From Punica granatum (taxonomy: Eukaryota; Streptophyta; Magnoliopsida; Myrtales; Lythraceae): a DNA stretch of 64,000 bases. Within the stretch, counting starts at the first letter, position 1. Every line of letters begins with the position of its first letter. The notes under the pieces are model-generated. The model made no database searches and was not told where the DNA came from. It was given only the letters and a program-made list of their open reading frames with translations. The stretch spans positions 23,161,845 to 23,225,844 of the forward strand of contig NC_045133.1 of the NCBI RefSeq assembly GCF_007655135.1, written 5' to 3'. The position numbers and the translations under genes are program-made. Shown here in pieces: positions 1-11,812 of this stretch.

Positions 1-915
1 TAAGGCTGTACAGAAGAGAGGCACCACAAAGAAGCGGGCCAACACATTTGCGTTCCTAATGGCTTATGTATTGGTCATGTTAATACTCCTTCAGTAGATA
101 CGCACTGTTCTGTTAGGAAATTCTTCGACTTCATGGCTCGCTTCTGTCTCGATTCAGTGGACACAGCATTTGACGGGTGAGATCTCATTTTAGTATTTGG
201 GCCCAAACGAATTAATTCAGTGCGTTAAGTAAGGATAATGGGCTCAGCTCCTTAAATTACTGTATCGACATTATAGGGTCGAAGTTCCTTAACCGGGAAG
301 GCCATGTTCGGAGTGTAAATCAATAAGGACTTCCTATCAAGCCAGAGTTTTGCAGGTAGAATCATATAAACCGACATAAGCTGTTTTTACTAGGTTCATT
401 AGTCTCCCCTCGTTAGAAAAAAAAAATGTAAAATGTAAAAAGTGAACAGCCTAGTGGTTTGGAAATTAAGAACATGAATTCATATATCTTGGCTTTTCAT
501 AATCCTTTTGAAGCTCAATTCCGATCAAGAGATGATTTCAAGTCAGTTCCCGATTATACAAAAGATTATATTTACACGTCCAGGTTGAACGAATAATATA
601 TTTCTTTGTTTATGGACCAAGCTTCATTTATTTCCATCCGCGAAACTCTTAGTCATTAGTTGGAGCAGACGAGAAAGCATCCAAATCCAAGAGTAATTGA
701 GACTTATAAGATGAATATGTACCACAATTATGTATATTCTATTTATTTGAAACATTCTGCTGGATCACATGACACCCGAGAGCCAAAACCATACGATAAC
801 ACATCATGACAACGACGACGACATATATTATTCAGCAACAACATAATTTTATCACAATAGGATACAAAACATGCATATTATTATACAGACTCGATCGAGA
901 GCCCTGTATGCGTAT
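1..915. other. Left-edge intergenic DNA; possible end of an exon
   Basis: No gene can be named here. On the + strand one frame stays open from the left edge to a TGA near position 180 (about 59 codons, four cysteines, no usable start). It could be the last exon of a gene lying outside the window, but I recognise no family. The rest is AT-rich with no repeat or RNA gene that I can identify. Confidence 0.3.
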
Positions 916-1218
916 TTACCAGCTCTTGGCAGCATAACCGTACTGTTTAGCACAGCTGAAGACAATCCTCATGATATTTTCGCTCTTGAGAGCATACTTG
1001 AGGATGTTCTCGATCTCCTTCTCCGAGTAATGCGGGTTGATGTAACGCAGAGCTCCCTTTATCTCTTCCACGACAGGGTCACGCTGCAGCTTCTTTGCTT
1101 CTGGAGGAGGAGGTTCTTCGTTGCCGGCAGCTTCCTGATCTTGATCGGAGATGTTGCCTTCTTCTTCATATGGGTAGAAAGCATGTCTTTTCCTTTCATA
1201 AGACCGGCAAGGTCCCAT
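916..1218 (-). CDS. Uncharacterised 100-residue protein
   Basis: An ORF from ATG at 1218-1216 to TAA at 916 encodes 100 residues. I do not recognise the family. The N-terminal half is charged and acidic, with a Pro stretch (EEPPPP) near residue 45. The C-terminal half looks like a compact helical domain (DPVVEEIKGALRYINPHYSE, then KEIENILKYAL), and the protein ends in AAKSW. Coding potential is suggested by a base composition richer in G/C than the flanks and by a TATA box about 60 bases upstream of the ATG on the same strand. The frame stays open further upstream, but without another ATG. It may be a real small single-exon gene, a last exon, or a decayed copy. Confidence 0.42.
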   Translation of the reverse strand: MGPCRSYERKRHAFYPYEEEGNISDQDQEAAGNEEPPPPEAKKLQRDPVVEEIKGALRYINPHYSEKEIENILKYALKSENIMRIVFSCAKQYGYAAKSW

Positions 1219-1278
1219 ATTCGCGCGACCGATGGAGAGGTTGAGCGCAAGCGAAAACAAACCTATAAGAATAATGCG

Positions 1279-1287
1279 TTTATATAT
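1279..1287 (-). promoter_or_regulatory. TATA box of the 100-residue ORF
   Basis: On the - strand the sequence reads AATATATAAA, about 60 bases before the ATG at 1218. That spacing is compatible with a transcription start near 1250 and a short leader. It is the main reason for treating the 916-1218 ORF as a possible gene. Confidence 0.35.
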
Positions 1288-3245
1288 TAGAGATAAGAGA
1301 TTCCCCCGGTTTGTATGTATATGTAAAAATGTTAAAATTATATATTACTTTTTTCTATCTATTCATCTCCTTTTACTTTTGTATGGTTTAATTACCCATA
1401 AATGTCAAGGTATGCGACAAGGCATAGCTCACCTCCTAACTCAATAATTCCTCAATCCCCGCCTCCAAATTAAAACCCAATTTATAATATATATATATAG
1501 AGTTGTGAATTTGGAAATCATTTCGCTTTTATACTCTTTTTTTATTATTTTTAATATTGTCAGACTTGAGTATCATAGTCTTTTTGATATTGTAGGACTC
1601 GAATGACATTTAATTTATGTTGAACTTGTTAATGCACTGAATATTTATAATATGCGGTCTGGTTGTGATAAATTTTATTTATTAATTTTGTATTTGAAAA
1701 TTGGTCATTTCAAACTCAAAACTGAATAAACCACCTGAAAAAATCGTAGATGTTGGAGGGTGATTTTTCTCTTATCCTAAATAGTTTTGAGGTGATCTTT
1801 AGGCTAAAAAAATTACTCGAAAAAAAAAATCGTGCCCGAAATTTTTACCAAAACCAATCAATTTCACCCCTAACTCTAATGTACACCATTACAATGTGCG
1901 GGGACGAGCATTAACTCTCAAATTGGATTGTGGATGAGAAATTAGTTGGCTATATAGATAGCCTTTCTTAATTTCTCCTCCTTAGGACGACTCTTAAGAT
2001 GCAAACATAGTTCTTCCCTTGGAATATTAACATCAATTTTGCAACCCTTGTTGGCGCAGTTGTTTACATAATGGAAGGATTGTATGACTATTTTCGTAAA
2101 AGTTAATACTTCGAACATTGGGTTAGTCAAGGTCCATAAAAACTTTTGGTTACTAGAAAAAAGCGAATTAATTAAACGGAGATTTCGTTGGTTTCTCGAG
2201 TGCATCAATTTTTTCGCTTGAATTTTAAGCAAAACTATAGAAGTTGAAGATCCTGTTGGAGCATATTCACAAACGAGAAGACTCCTGCAAAAGGGTCACT
2301 ACGACGAGCCTTATGTGGACGGTATGTAAAACAATTTACGCAGAATATTAACGTCACGTCAACAGAAAAGTAAATATATATAAATATATATGTCACTCTC
2401 AAAATATTCGTCGAGTCATTGGTCTTATTAAAGATGCTCCTCTCGTCTTTGAGACGTGGCGGTACCTTTAGTGATCTTTCGTGGGACAATTAATTGTTGA
2501 GCTTTTGATTTTTCAACGCAGGACGAAAAGAATATATTACGGATTTAACTGCCGTAATGGATAAAGTGCCGTGGGCATCAATCGCTACCCGCTTCTTAAG
2601 GGTGATTCGCCATGCTTAATATTGAGTTCAGGCCTATACTAGATCTTTTCAGAACTCATAATCGGTTTATAATTTAAATTTTTTAAACCCTCTATTTGAA
2701 AAACTCTTATATGTAATCGATATATCCTATGCGGCGTTTATAATAAACCAATGATTGTTAAAAGCATTAATATAAATGGTATAAAATCTGTAATAAATTG
2801 TTTTAATTTTTATTTTGTACGTATGTTGTTATGCAATACCATATGATATATTTTTTATGCACAAGACTTTCTCAAGTAGGTAACAAAAAAGAATACATAT
2901 ATATTCTATTCCTAAGTTCATCATCGGTATGTGTGGACCTTGTCACTTTTCATTTGGACTCATTACAGTTACCATCAATTATATTTATTTGAACACTTTT
3001 ATGGTATTATTGTTTTCAATGTGAATTATGATATCTGAAAATCCATTTGAACCCTCTATTTGAGAAAGTTTTATATGTAATCGATATACCACAACCGACC
3101 TTTATATAATATAAATATTGTCTTTTTTACTTTTCGCTTTTACATTTTACACGTTTTGCCATCGTTAAGTGAATTGAGCTATGTAATTGGTCAAATTTAG
3201 TGCGGAATAATACATATATATATATATATATATGTGTATATATAT
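1288..3245. other. AT-rich intergenic DNA, no gene seen
   Basis: Short ORFs on the - strand at 1942-2489 have no recognisable domain and biased AT-rich codons. An AT dinucleotide run ends the stretch (3211-3245), just before an inverted-repeat element. Confidence 0.6.
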
Positions 3246-3691
3246 GGTAAATTACACTGATGGTCCAAAAATTTTTAATAATGTATCAAGTTGATCCAAA
3301 AAGTTTTTTTTTACTACTTAATGGTACAAAATGTTTCAAAAGTGTAACATGATAGTACAAACCGTCATCTCGCCATTGACATGGGTGGACCTTTAAGTTA
3401 ATTAAAGAAACATTTTGTACCATTATGTTACATCTGTAAAATATTTAGGATCATTAAGTGACAATTTCAAAAGAATTTGAACCATCATGTAACGTTCCAC
3501 CAACTCCTAAAAACATATCAGAGCTACGTTTCGGCCATGTCAGTTTCGCTTGACGGCGTCAATGGTGAGATAACGGTTTGTACTATCATGTTACAACTTT
3601 GAAACATTTTGTACTATCAAGTAGCAAAAAAAAAAATTTGAACCAACCTAACACATTATTAAAATTTTTTGGACCACCAGTATAATTTACC
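3246..3691. mobile_element. Long-TIR MITE, Mutator-like type (446 bp)
   Basis: The two ends are inverted repeats: the left begins GGTAAATTACACTGATGGTC and the right, reverse-complemented, begins GGTAAATTATACTGGTGGTC. The arms remain alignable for about 150 bp each, including a shared motif around AACATGATAGTACAAACCGT. There is no coding capacity. The element sits in AT-repeat DNA, so the target duplication is unclear: a 3-bp TAT or an imperfect 9-bp match (TATATATAT against TATGTATGG) are both possible. Assignment to the Mutator-like class rests on the long arms and on better-bounded relatives elsewhere in the window. Confidence 0.65.
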
Positions 3692-3754
3692 TATGTATGG
3701 AAGAAGCCTCACTTTGTATTTCCCTGCAAGACTTATTACATACCTATCCCATGT

Positions 3755-3884
3755 TATGATGTAGACCATAATTTCCATAAATCTGTGGCACGACAGTATA
3801 ACTTCAAGACTCTTTATAAAAAAAAAAAAGTATAACGTCAAGACTGGCCATGTCATGATGTAGACCATAATTTCCATAAATCTG
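3755..3884. repeat. Local direct duplication (about 99-bp spacing)
   Basis: A 30-bp segment containing ATGATGTAGACCATAATTTC occurs at 3756-3785 and again at 3855-3884 without differences. A second motif, AGTATAAC(T/G)TCAAGACT, is also duplicated between them. This looks like a recent small local duplication and has no coding meaning. Confidence 0.7.
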
Positions 3885-5283
3885 ACCATTAATTAATGCT
3901 ACAAATTGACCGTTAATTAATGTTCTCTCTTGCCAAGAAATTAATGATCACCGTCACCATGCACTTTTTGCTTTATCAACCTCCCTTTACGAGATAAAAT
4001 CGAAAAATGAGTAAGTAAAGTAACCGAAAAAAATTTAACCAAAACAAAGGTAAATAAACCACTAATCTATCTACCTATTTATAATATATAAAAGTTGAAA
4101 AAGCACAATTGAGACGCTGATTTTTGGAAACTCTCTGCTTGTGAATAAACGTTTTTCAATTGGTCGAACAACAAATTCTTGATCGAAAGTTCGTGTATGT
4201 GTCCAATTCTATCATTAACACTTCGTAAATACATCGTTTTCACATTTTTCTACATTCTATTCATGTAGGATATGGAGAAGACATCTTTTGTATTCTACGT
4301 GTGTAGGATATAGAGAAGATTCATTTAGATAAATATCCCAAAATGTGAAACCCCGACCCTCAATCCATTTATGTTGCTTATTATGGAAAAGGATCATCCA
4401 ATTATGCCTAAGGGAAAACCAGTTACGAAAGAATGATAGGGCCGAAAAAAGGGATTTAGTGCGGTGTCATTTCTCTCCTCAATTTGGGACCAAGAGATTT
4501 AGTTTGATTCGAAAATTATTCCTGCATTAAGGTTATACTTAGCATGATGATGCCCAGTCTCATATTTTTGCAGAGTTGTACGTGCTTATAGTGGAAAATC
4601 TATATATATATATATATATGAGGAAAGAGTAGAGATATCAAATATACGTGATGGCATGAGTTCATTCTGTGACTGGCTAAAAAAATATATAGAATAACTC
4701 GACTTATTTATTAAGTTTGGTGAAGACAATAAATTATCTATGAAATAAATAATAAAAAATATCGACACAATATGTATATATATATTTTGCTAACGAGGGT
4801 ATTGTCAAACTAATTCCCTCAGTCTCATAAACACATTACAAACTCATGGGACAGGTAAACCATCGGGGAGACTGTGAAGGTAATTCCGAGAGGATTCGAA
4901 CCAGTGTGAGGAGTGTGGCAAACTACTCATATAACCCGCCAAGACAAAGTACCCCTCGCGGTTATCAACATTAAAATTGATAAAATCCTAAAAAGATCAA
5001 CTAATTTATTTAATTCTTTTATTATAAGGGATGTCTATGTGCGTAGTAAATGTAAGGATAAGAATTAAAATGAAAAAAATAGGCATACAAGTCCCACTTA
5101 TGATGATCGAATCCAGAATTTCTTAATTCCGAGCTGACGTCCTTGTGTCACTATATTAAGACTCGTTTCTCCATGTAATTTATTTAATTGTGATTGATAT
5201 TACTTTTATTCTTAATTAATTATTCCATTTCCCAAAATGACATATCATTTCCAATACCTTTTACTAATTAGAACCCTTCTCGA
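3885..5283. other. AT-rich intergenic DNA upstream of the inhibitor gene
   Basis: Apart from the SINE-like copy at 4797-4965, an imperfect duplication around GTGTAGGATATGGAGAAGA (4266-4320) and AT dinucleotide runs near 4602-4619 and 4771-4785, nothing was recognised. Confidence 0.55.
4797..4965 (-). mobile_element. SINE-like element, copy 1
   Basis: On the - strand a Pol III B-box-like motif, GGTTCGAATCC, lies at 4902-4892. The sequence then runs to a 3' end reading CCCTCGTTA followed by an AT-rich tail. A second copy of the same 3' half occurs near 8836. The A box is not clear, so the 5' boundary is approximate. A tRNA gene was considered but no cloverleaf could be folded. Confidence 0.4.
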
Positions 5284-5294
5284 GATTATATAAT
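5284..5294 (+). promoter_or_regulatory. TATA box of the PMEI-like gene
   Basis: GATTATATAAT lies about 85 bases before the ATG at 5377. This is consistent with a leader of roughly 55-60 bases. Confidence 0.45.
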
Positions 5295-5376
5295 TTTGCT
5301 CTGGATTTTTAACCCACAAGTTTTGGCAGAAGGATTAGGATTTTACTAGCTAACGGGATCCCCAGAAATCGTCAAG

Positions 5377-6097
5377 ATGATCATCTTAAAGGCTACAATT
5401 GCTTCGATACTCATCTCGTTAGCTGCCGCCGGTGAGGAAGCCGAATTTGTCAAGGAGGTAAAAGGATCGATGCTTAATTTACCACATACTGATCATTATT
5501 CGGTGTCTAACTCTGCACTGTCAAAAATGAATTAGTTTGATTTAACCGGAAACTCTATCTGATCATATTGTGGCGTCGTGTTAAGCAGCAGTAATTTTCA
5601 ATTAGTTGACGTCAATGTTACTGTGTCTGTCATCGGGAGTTGGAGTTACTGGGAGTTCAATTTGCTCCGCTCGTGCAATAGGGCAGGTCTGTAGGAAGAG
5701 CGTCGCAGCTGTGGTTCGGTACGATGACTGTGTGCAGGTGCTGAACGGCGACTTCCAGCAGGAGACCAAAAAGGACCTCTATACGCTCACGATCCTGAGC
5801 CTAAACTTGGCCATGGCCAACTCGCCGCCTGCACTGAAGCCAGTGATCCAGGCGTGCTCCATCTGGTTCCTAGGCTCCTACAACAGCTTCCACTCGACCA
5901 TCATCGATGTCAAGGCGGGCTCGTCGCTGGCCGACTTTTATCTCCTATATGCCCATGACGGGGCCACCAACTGCCGGAATTTCATGAAGCAGAGCAATAT
6001 CAGCATTCCGGCGGTTGCGAACCGGTGCAATCACGTGGAGTTCTTTGCCTACGTCTGCTACACCGTTACTGAAATGCTCATCCTCAAGGGCAACTAA
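5377..6097 (+). CDS. Pectin methylesterase inhibitor / invertase inhibitor-like secreted protein
   Basis: Two exons: 5377-5457 and 5687-6097, with a GT-AG intron in phase 0. The product is 163 residues. Residues 1 to about 19 form a signal peptide (hydrophobic ATIASILISLAAAG), so the protein should enter the secretory pathway and act in the cell wall. Splicing joins FVKE to VCRKS, restoring the start of a PMEI-type four-helix domain. Cysteines lie at 29, 42, 84, 123, 141 and 151; the first four fit the two conserved disulfides of the family. Residue pattern YDDC at 39-42 resembles putative invertase inhibitors such as the plane-tree pollen allergen type. Family members bind and block either pectin methylesterase or cell-wall/vacuolar invertase; sequence alone does not say which. 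An intron directly after the signal peptide is unusual in this mostly intronless family. The length is normal. Confidence 0.8.
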
Positions 6098-6263
6098 TTA
6101 ATTAATGTTCGCATGTTTCCTTATTGTGATTTTCCTTTGAAATGAGGAGCACAAAATTAATTGATGATGTGCATATTTTGATGGAGTCCTGGTTCAGGGT
6201 GTGTTTGAGACGTGCTATGTCGATCGGAAACTAATAAGAGAAGCCAATCGAGGGTTAGCTGTC

Positions 6264-6360
6264 CGATTTGGCCGGCCCTCGGACGGCCAAATTGGTGGTC
6301 ACTAGAGGTTGAGAGTGTTGAAATAAAAGTAATTTTTCATTTCCGGTGCTATAGCACCGG
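6264..6360. repeat. Two short palindromic structures
   Basis: ATTTGGCCG (6266-6274) pairs with CGGCCAAAT (6284-6292). A perfect 18-bp palindrome, CCGGTGCTATAGCACCGG, lies at 6343-6360. Both sit in a G/C-richer patch with no gene and could be a transposon remnant. Confidence 0.6.
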
Positions 6361-8835
6361 CGAACGCCACCCCTACCAGCAGGTGCAGGAGAGGTACTCG
6401 CACTACTAAGCGAAGTCACAACACTCGTCACCTGGGCATTTGCTGAGGAGGAGGCAGCCAACTCTTGGCTAGGGCACGGGCTTACGGATGCACGGAAATT
6501 CTTCAATCAAGGGTCTTAACCTCCAGTCACTCATTGTCACCGTTAGATCTTGCAAAAGTTAAAGACAAAGATCGGACGTCTTATACGAGACCGGTAGAAC
6601 AAGTTGCCGGTTTCTTCACCCCCATTCCACACCCAAGAAAACCCTCTCTTTCATTTTTATTTTTCTTTTCCTTCTTCCCCACTTTCACCTGTCCTTCTTC
6701 CTCCGCCCACATGGTCGATGCCCGCCTCCCTCTTCTCCGACCAAGTCCACAGCTCAGGCGAGCTTCGCACGACGCCTCAGTTTCACCTCCTTTCTTGCTC
6801 GATTTGGGCATCAGGCTCTCTTCCCGCGCCTGTCGAAGCTTTGACAGCAACAGCACGAGCTAAGCTTCTCTCCCTCAAAGGCGAATGGATTTCTTGCGTA
6901 TCATATTGGGGAACGTGGTGACAGAGATCCTAGTCGCTGCAAGAGGGAAAGTAAAAGCGACCACTTCCGGAAATGTCCACGGCTATGGAATTTCTTGCGT
7001 ATCATATAGCTGAGTTGTTTTTCATTCTCGGGTCGGGTTCTCATGTCCCTGGATTTCGAGTTATTTTTGTTGTCTGATAGCTCGTGATTGTTGAATGATC
7101 CATTCTTATATGACATTACAAATGAAAGCAGATTTTGTACTTAGCCAGCTATTGGGTGTCTTACAGTTAACTGCAAGATGATGCAGGAACAACAATTCGA
7201 GATCAGTCAGAACTTTTATTTAGTTGGCTGGAAAGTCTACTGCGGTCGACTATGATTCACTGGGATGAAGCGTCGTACACATGCCTTGGAAATTCGTACA
7301 AAGAAAAAAAAAGAATGTGACAAGAATGAATCAGAGTACAATGCAAATTGTCTCTTTGAAGTTGAAGATTTCCTCTGAAGCTCCTCTTCAAGCCGACCTA
7401 AAGGACATCATCATCATATATCATGCCGTGTTTTCATCTCTCATGACTTTTGATTGTGAACGCTTGTTGTGCATTTTAACCCGATTATTTGTTGTTTCTC
7501 GTTCTCCGTATTAATACGAATGAACTAATTTTCTTTTCAATATTTCACACATGTATTGGTTTGGTATGACCGATTAATGTGCAAAATTGTGTGGCTCGAC
7601 TATACAAACACTCAGCATCAAATAGGTACAGTAGTGGACACTATTGAACAAGTCAAGAGTCATAAGCCAATTGTGTTGAGTAACCTGCCATAAACACAAC
7701 TAATAAGGGGGAAATCAATGACTATTGGAAAAGTTATTTTCTAAGGTGTTACACGATAATCTTTGATATTGTCACGGATTTAATGACAAAGAGGAAAAAT
7801 AAGTATATCGAAACACCGAGAAATCAATCATTAAAAAATATAAGAATGTAGTTTAAAATTAAATTGGTCCAACAAGTTGGGCAGATCTCGTGCCTCATCA
7901 TTTCTTCTTTCGATTCCTTTTCTGCGTGGTAGTAATCGTCCTAAGAGACAGATCAACAAAAACAAGAAAATAAGATTTTAAGGAATCAACGGGAGATCAA
8001 TCATAATTAAATATAATAAAATTTCCAGCCTAGATTCGCTAAATATATACTATTAAGGAAATGGAAATGAGATTATATCATTGAAACAAACATATTATCT
8101 ATAGTGGGAATCAAATTAATAAAAATTAGATTACGGTGAGATTGAACTAACATACGACGGTGACGTCGAACTCGAAGCAGGCTTTATATATGTATGCAGG
8201 TAAATGTTTATATGGGTTTTTTGTTTTTTGCTCGTGGGGCCCAGTTGGGAGTCATTTGTGAGAGTGATGTGGGCCCAGACGAGAAGAATGTATTAGAGGG
8301 GGTGAGCCCCATTTTGTGTCAGTGCTTTTGTTTTGTTTTGTTTTTTTTTTTAAAAAAAGAGGTGACCTGCTACCCAGCTTGTAGCAAGTCACCGAATAAG
8401 ACAAAATAGCAAATGGAGGTTAAGTGATTGAGTGAAGAATCTCCGTACCGGTGCGAAGCTCACTGATACGAAGCTCATGTCGCGCTATCACACGGGTCAC
8501 AAGCCTCTATACCGAGCTCGGCAAACCGAAGATCAATGTAATTTAATCGTCTATGGCCTTAGATGAATTTTTGGTTTTGCCTAGAAGAAGAGTCTAGTTG
8601 TCCTATCCTAATTTAGTAAGGACTACAAACGTGCGAGCAATGAAAGAGTTACGTGATGCAAAGTTTCTCTAATCATTACGTGGTATATGATAGCACGATA
8701 ATCAGTTCCTGCCGTGCACGCTCATGATGGTTTTCGCTCGAACCGGAAGTCATTACTGCAACAAAAAGAATTAGTTTTGGAACGAACGACGCACAACAAT
8801 TTTATTAAAGAGAGAATTTCTACATACTATTATTT

Positions 8836-8925
8836 TTATAACGAGGGTCTCGAGTTTCGCCCTTAAGTTTCAAGGTCCATGTAAACACTCCGCAAGCTCA
8901 CGGGAAAAGTCAACCCAGCCACATA
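8836..8925 (-). mobile_element. SINE-like element, truncated copy 2
   Basis: On the - strand this shares the 3' end CCCTCGTTA and much of the adjoining sequence with the copy at 4797-4965, for example the CTCA(C/T)GGGA...AAC block. The promoter half with the B box is missing. It is a 5'-truncated or decayed relative. Confidence 0.35.
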
Positions 8926-10451
8926 TGTTGTATAGATGATCCAATAGGGAGTATTCTCCTCTATAATTTTTTAGATAACTTGAATTTGGAATTTTTTCAA
9001 GGAAGATACACTCCTTCTCGTAATTTATATGTTCAATAAAATTTTCGCTCATAAATTCCAGTGGATAATGGCCAATTTAATTAACTTTTTTTATCTCTTC
9101 TTCACCCGAAAAACTCGTGATCACCACATCAACGAAAAATCACCTCATTTCAGAGTCAATATGAGTTCATATAATGTATTCACTTCAAAAGTTCTCTCTG
9201 TGTCCACAACCAACAAGTTCAATTATAAATTAGGATAAGATATGAAATTTGGTATAGTGATATCATTTTCAAGTTAAATTTAGATTCAAAAGGTCGTGAG
9301 TCCAAAGATTCAGCAGCAGAAATATCCGTAACTTTATATTTTCTCTTTCCTTTCAATCCCATTTTTAACTCGGAAAATAAACGTTTTCCCCGGCCACTGC
9401 ATTGAGTACCGAGGAATGTATTGACCAACTTGAAAGAAGACCCTCTTGAAAATGAGAGAGCCGCGAGTGACTAATGGATACCGGTTTGAGTAATAATACA
9501 ACCTAATATAGTGTGTGTGTATATATATATATATATATATGATCTAATTAAATATTTGTATAATGTGAACATTGAAAAATGTGATTGAGACAAACGAGTA
9601 GGGATATTAGCTTTCTTATTTTAAAAGCACTTTTTCTATCTATTTGTCAATAGGCGTATAAAATTCATTGGCAATTGGAGTGGTGATTTTATGAATGGTA
9701 ATCTTCATTAAAATGTGAACTTACCACTATAATTTTGGATGCATTTGCACATACTTTATGTAATTTTCATTTTCTTTTATTTTTAAAATTTTCTATAAAG
9801 GTTGATTTTTATCTTTTTTATTTTTTTATTTTTCTAAAGGTCATTTGTTTTTTTATCTCCTCCTTCAATGTACATCCTCTGTAACATAATTTTGAAAGTG
9901 TATGTTCTATATTTATTTTAGAAATTAATTAAAGTGTAATAATACCAATTTACAACATTAACATATTAATTATTTTTTGTATTATTTATTCCTTTAATAT
10001 TTCAATTTCCCATTATACTCTTATCATACGACATTTTGATTCTATTCTTACCAGAAATAGTCATTATGATATACAAATGTATCCTACTTAATTCAAGTAT
10101 ATAATGTGAGAACTGAAATACTGAATCCCTAAGATAACACATGATGAATCCGTCGAGAAATCGATCAGTCGGAAGCGTACTTGAATACATAGTATGAGGT
10201 TGTATCAAATGGTCTTCGAAGCCGGTATGTTAAAAGTGTGAGCTGTTTGATTCTTTGAGTAATAGGGCCTCGGTATACTCTCTATTTAACGTATGACTTG
10301 GGGATCATAACCTCTCAAATTACACTTTAGTGCAAGAGGTTTATATAATTTCAATTTTGCCCATCGTAGAATTAGTAATTGCCCTTTTGGTATATGCACA
10401 TTAATCTCATATTCTACTGAGATATCGAGAAGACCAATTGTCTTAACTTTA

Positions 10452-11061
10452 GGGCAAATTACACAAAAAATTTAAGTTTTGTAAAACATCTCAGTTTTGT
10501 CCTAAATTTTGTTTTGTAAAAAAAAATCACGTGTTTTGATAATCGTTTCAGATTTAACCTCCCGTTACCATTCTGTTAAGTTTGCTGTCTATTTGCCTAC
10601 GTGGACTTCATGTGACCCACAAAATTTACACATCATCTTATTATCTTCTCTTTTCTTTACAAAAATAACCTAAATTTTCAGAAAAGTCTCAGTTTTATTT
10701 CAAATTTTGATTTGTAAAAAAAATACATATTTTAAAAATTTCTCAGAAATGGTCCATGAAAGGAGATACTAGCCGAGGCCGACTTTAGGAGCAAAAACAT
10801 ATGGTTTTTTTCATTACAAACCAAATTTATGATGAAATTGATACTTTTTTGAAAATTTAAATAATTTTATTTAACCTATCTTATTTGTTTATTGATTTAT
10901 GTCTGAAGTTAACAGTCCACATATGCAAAATTGACGGAATTTATAACGGATGCCATTTTTTAAACAATTTAGAAAACATATGGTTTGTTTTGTTACAAAA
11001 CAAAATTTAGGATAAAACTGAAACGTTTTACAAAACTTAGGTTTTTTTGTGTAATTTGCCC
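10452..11061. mobile_element. Mutator-like non-autonomous element with perfect 9-bp TSD (610 bp)
   Basis: The ends are inverted repeats beginning GGGCAAATTACACAAAAAA on both strands. They are flanked by identical 9-bp target duplications, TTAACTTTA, at 10443-10451 and 11062-11070. Nine-base duplications are the hallmark of Mutator-like transposition. The terminal arms run about 70 bp and contain repeated subterminal blocks (a motif like AAAACATATGGTTTG occurs twice on the right arm). There is no transposase, so movement would have depended on an enzyme from elsewhere. Confidence 0.85.
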
Positions 11062-11201
11062 TTAACTTTATTAGATCACTCAATTCGGGCATATTAATAG
11101 GATAACACATAATACATAACGTGATATGCATATGTCGGGCCACATTGTTGAACAATAAAATTATCAAACGTTATAAATTACGATATACGGGATCATAGAT
11201 A

Positions 11202-11262
11202 GATGTAATGTATGTAATGTATGTATGTATGTAATGTATGTATGTATGTATGTATGTATGTG
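11202..11262. repeat. (ATGT)n microsatellite
   Basis: Tetranucleotide ATGT/GTAATGT units run for about 60 bp. Confidence 0.9.
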
Positions 11263-11812
11263 TACAATCTAATGATCTATATGTAGAATATAATTGTCGT
11301 GGCACACTCACCATCTTCGATCATTTTGTGCTAAATAAAAATGTTAATCTGTATATCCTCATTCACCAACCCTTCAAATGCTTAACTAAGCATTCATAAT
11401 TATTCATAAGTATTTATTACCTATAATATTTTCTAATATTCTAATAGAATTTTAAATTTTGTAGGTAATTAATCATTATACCGAAAAAATATAAAAGAGC
11501 TTTTAGAAAATTTAGAATCATTTGAAATCCCAATTTTGATATTAAATACCCCTAAATGTAAAAAATAACTATTGAATAAAATCATGATACTTACAATAAT
11601 TTTATGCATATGTATTTTATACTCATGCAACTTTTTATGTACAAATAGATATAAGACTTTACCTTATTATTTTCAAGTAAAATAATAAACTTAATTTATA
11701 TAAAAAATAATTGTCTCATAATGAATTACTTTCTAAAAAAATTAAGTGATCTTTAGAAAATTTAAGAAAATTTTCAATTTCTATGTCAACATAATAACTA
11801 CACTACAAAGTA

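Larger units (their letters stand above)
6098..10442. other. Long intergenic region with scattered repeats
   Basis: No convincing gene was found. A segment at 6580-7510 has a pyrimidine-rich, leader-like start, moderate G/C and broken short frames, and may be a decayed gene or an untranslated transcript; two copies of ATTTCTTGCGTATCATAT lie within it (near 6890 and 6988). The stretch 6260-6370 carries inverted repeats. A SINE-like fragment lies at 8836-8925 and an AT run at 9512-9541. The rest is AT-rich and featureless. Confidence 0.5.

Noticed and set aside
4892..4902. Possible tRNA gene (B-box motif)
   Set aside because: No cloverleaf arms or acceptor stem could be found; the shared 3' end with another copy favours a SINE.
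11202..11262. Possible CRISPR-like spaced repeats
   Set aside because: Plain ATGT microsatellite without spacers, in a eukaryotic genome.
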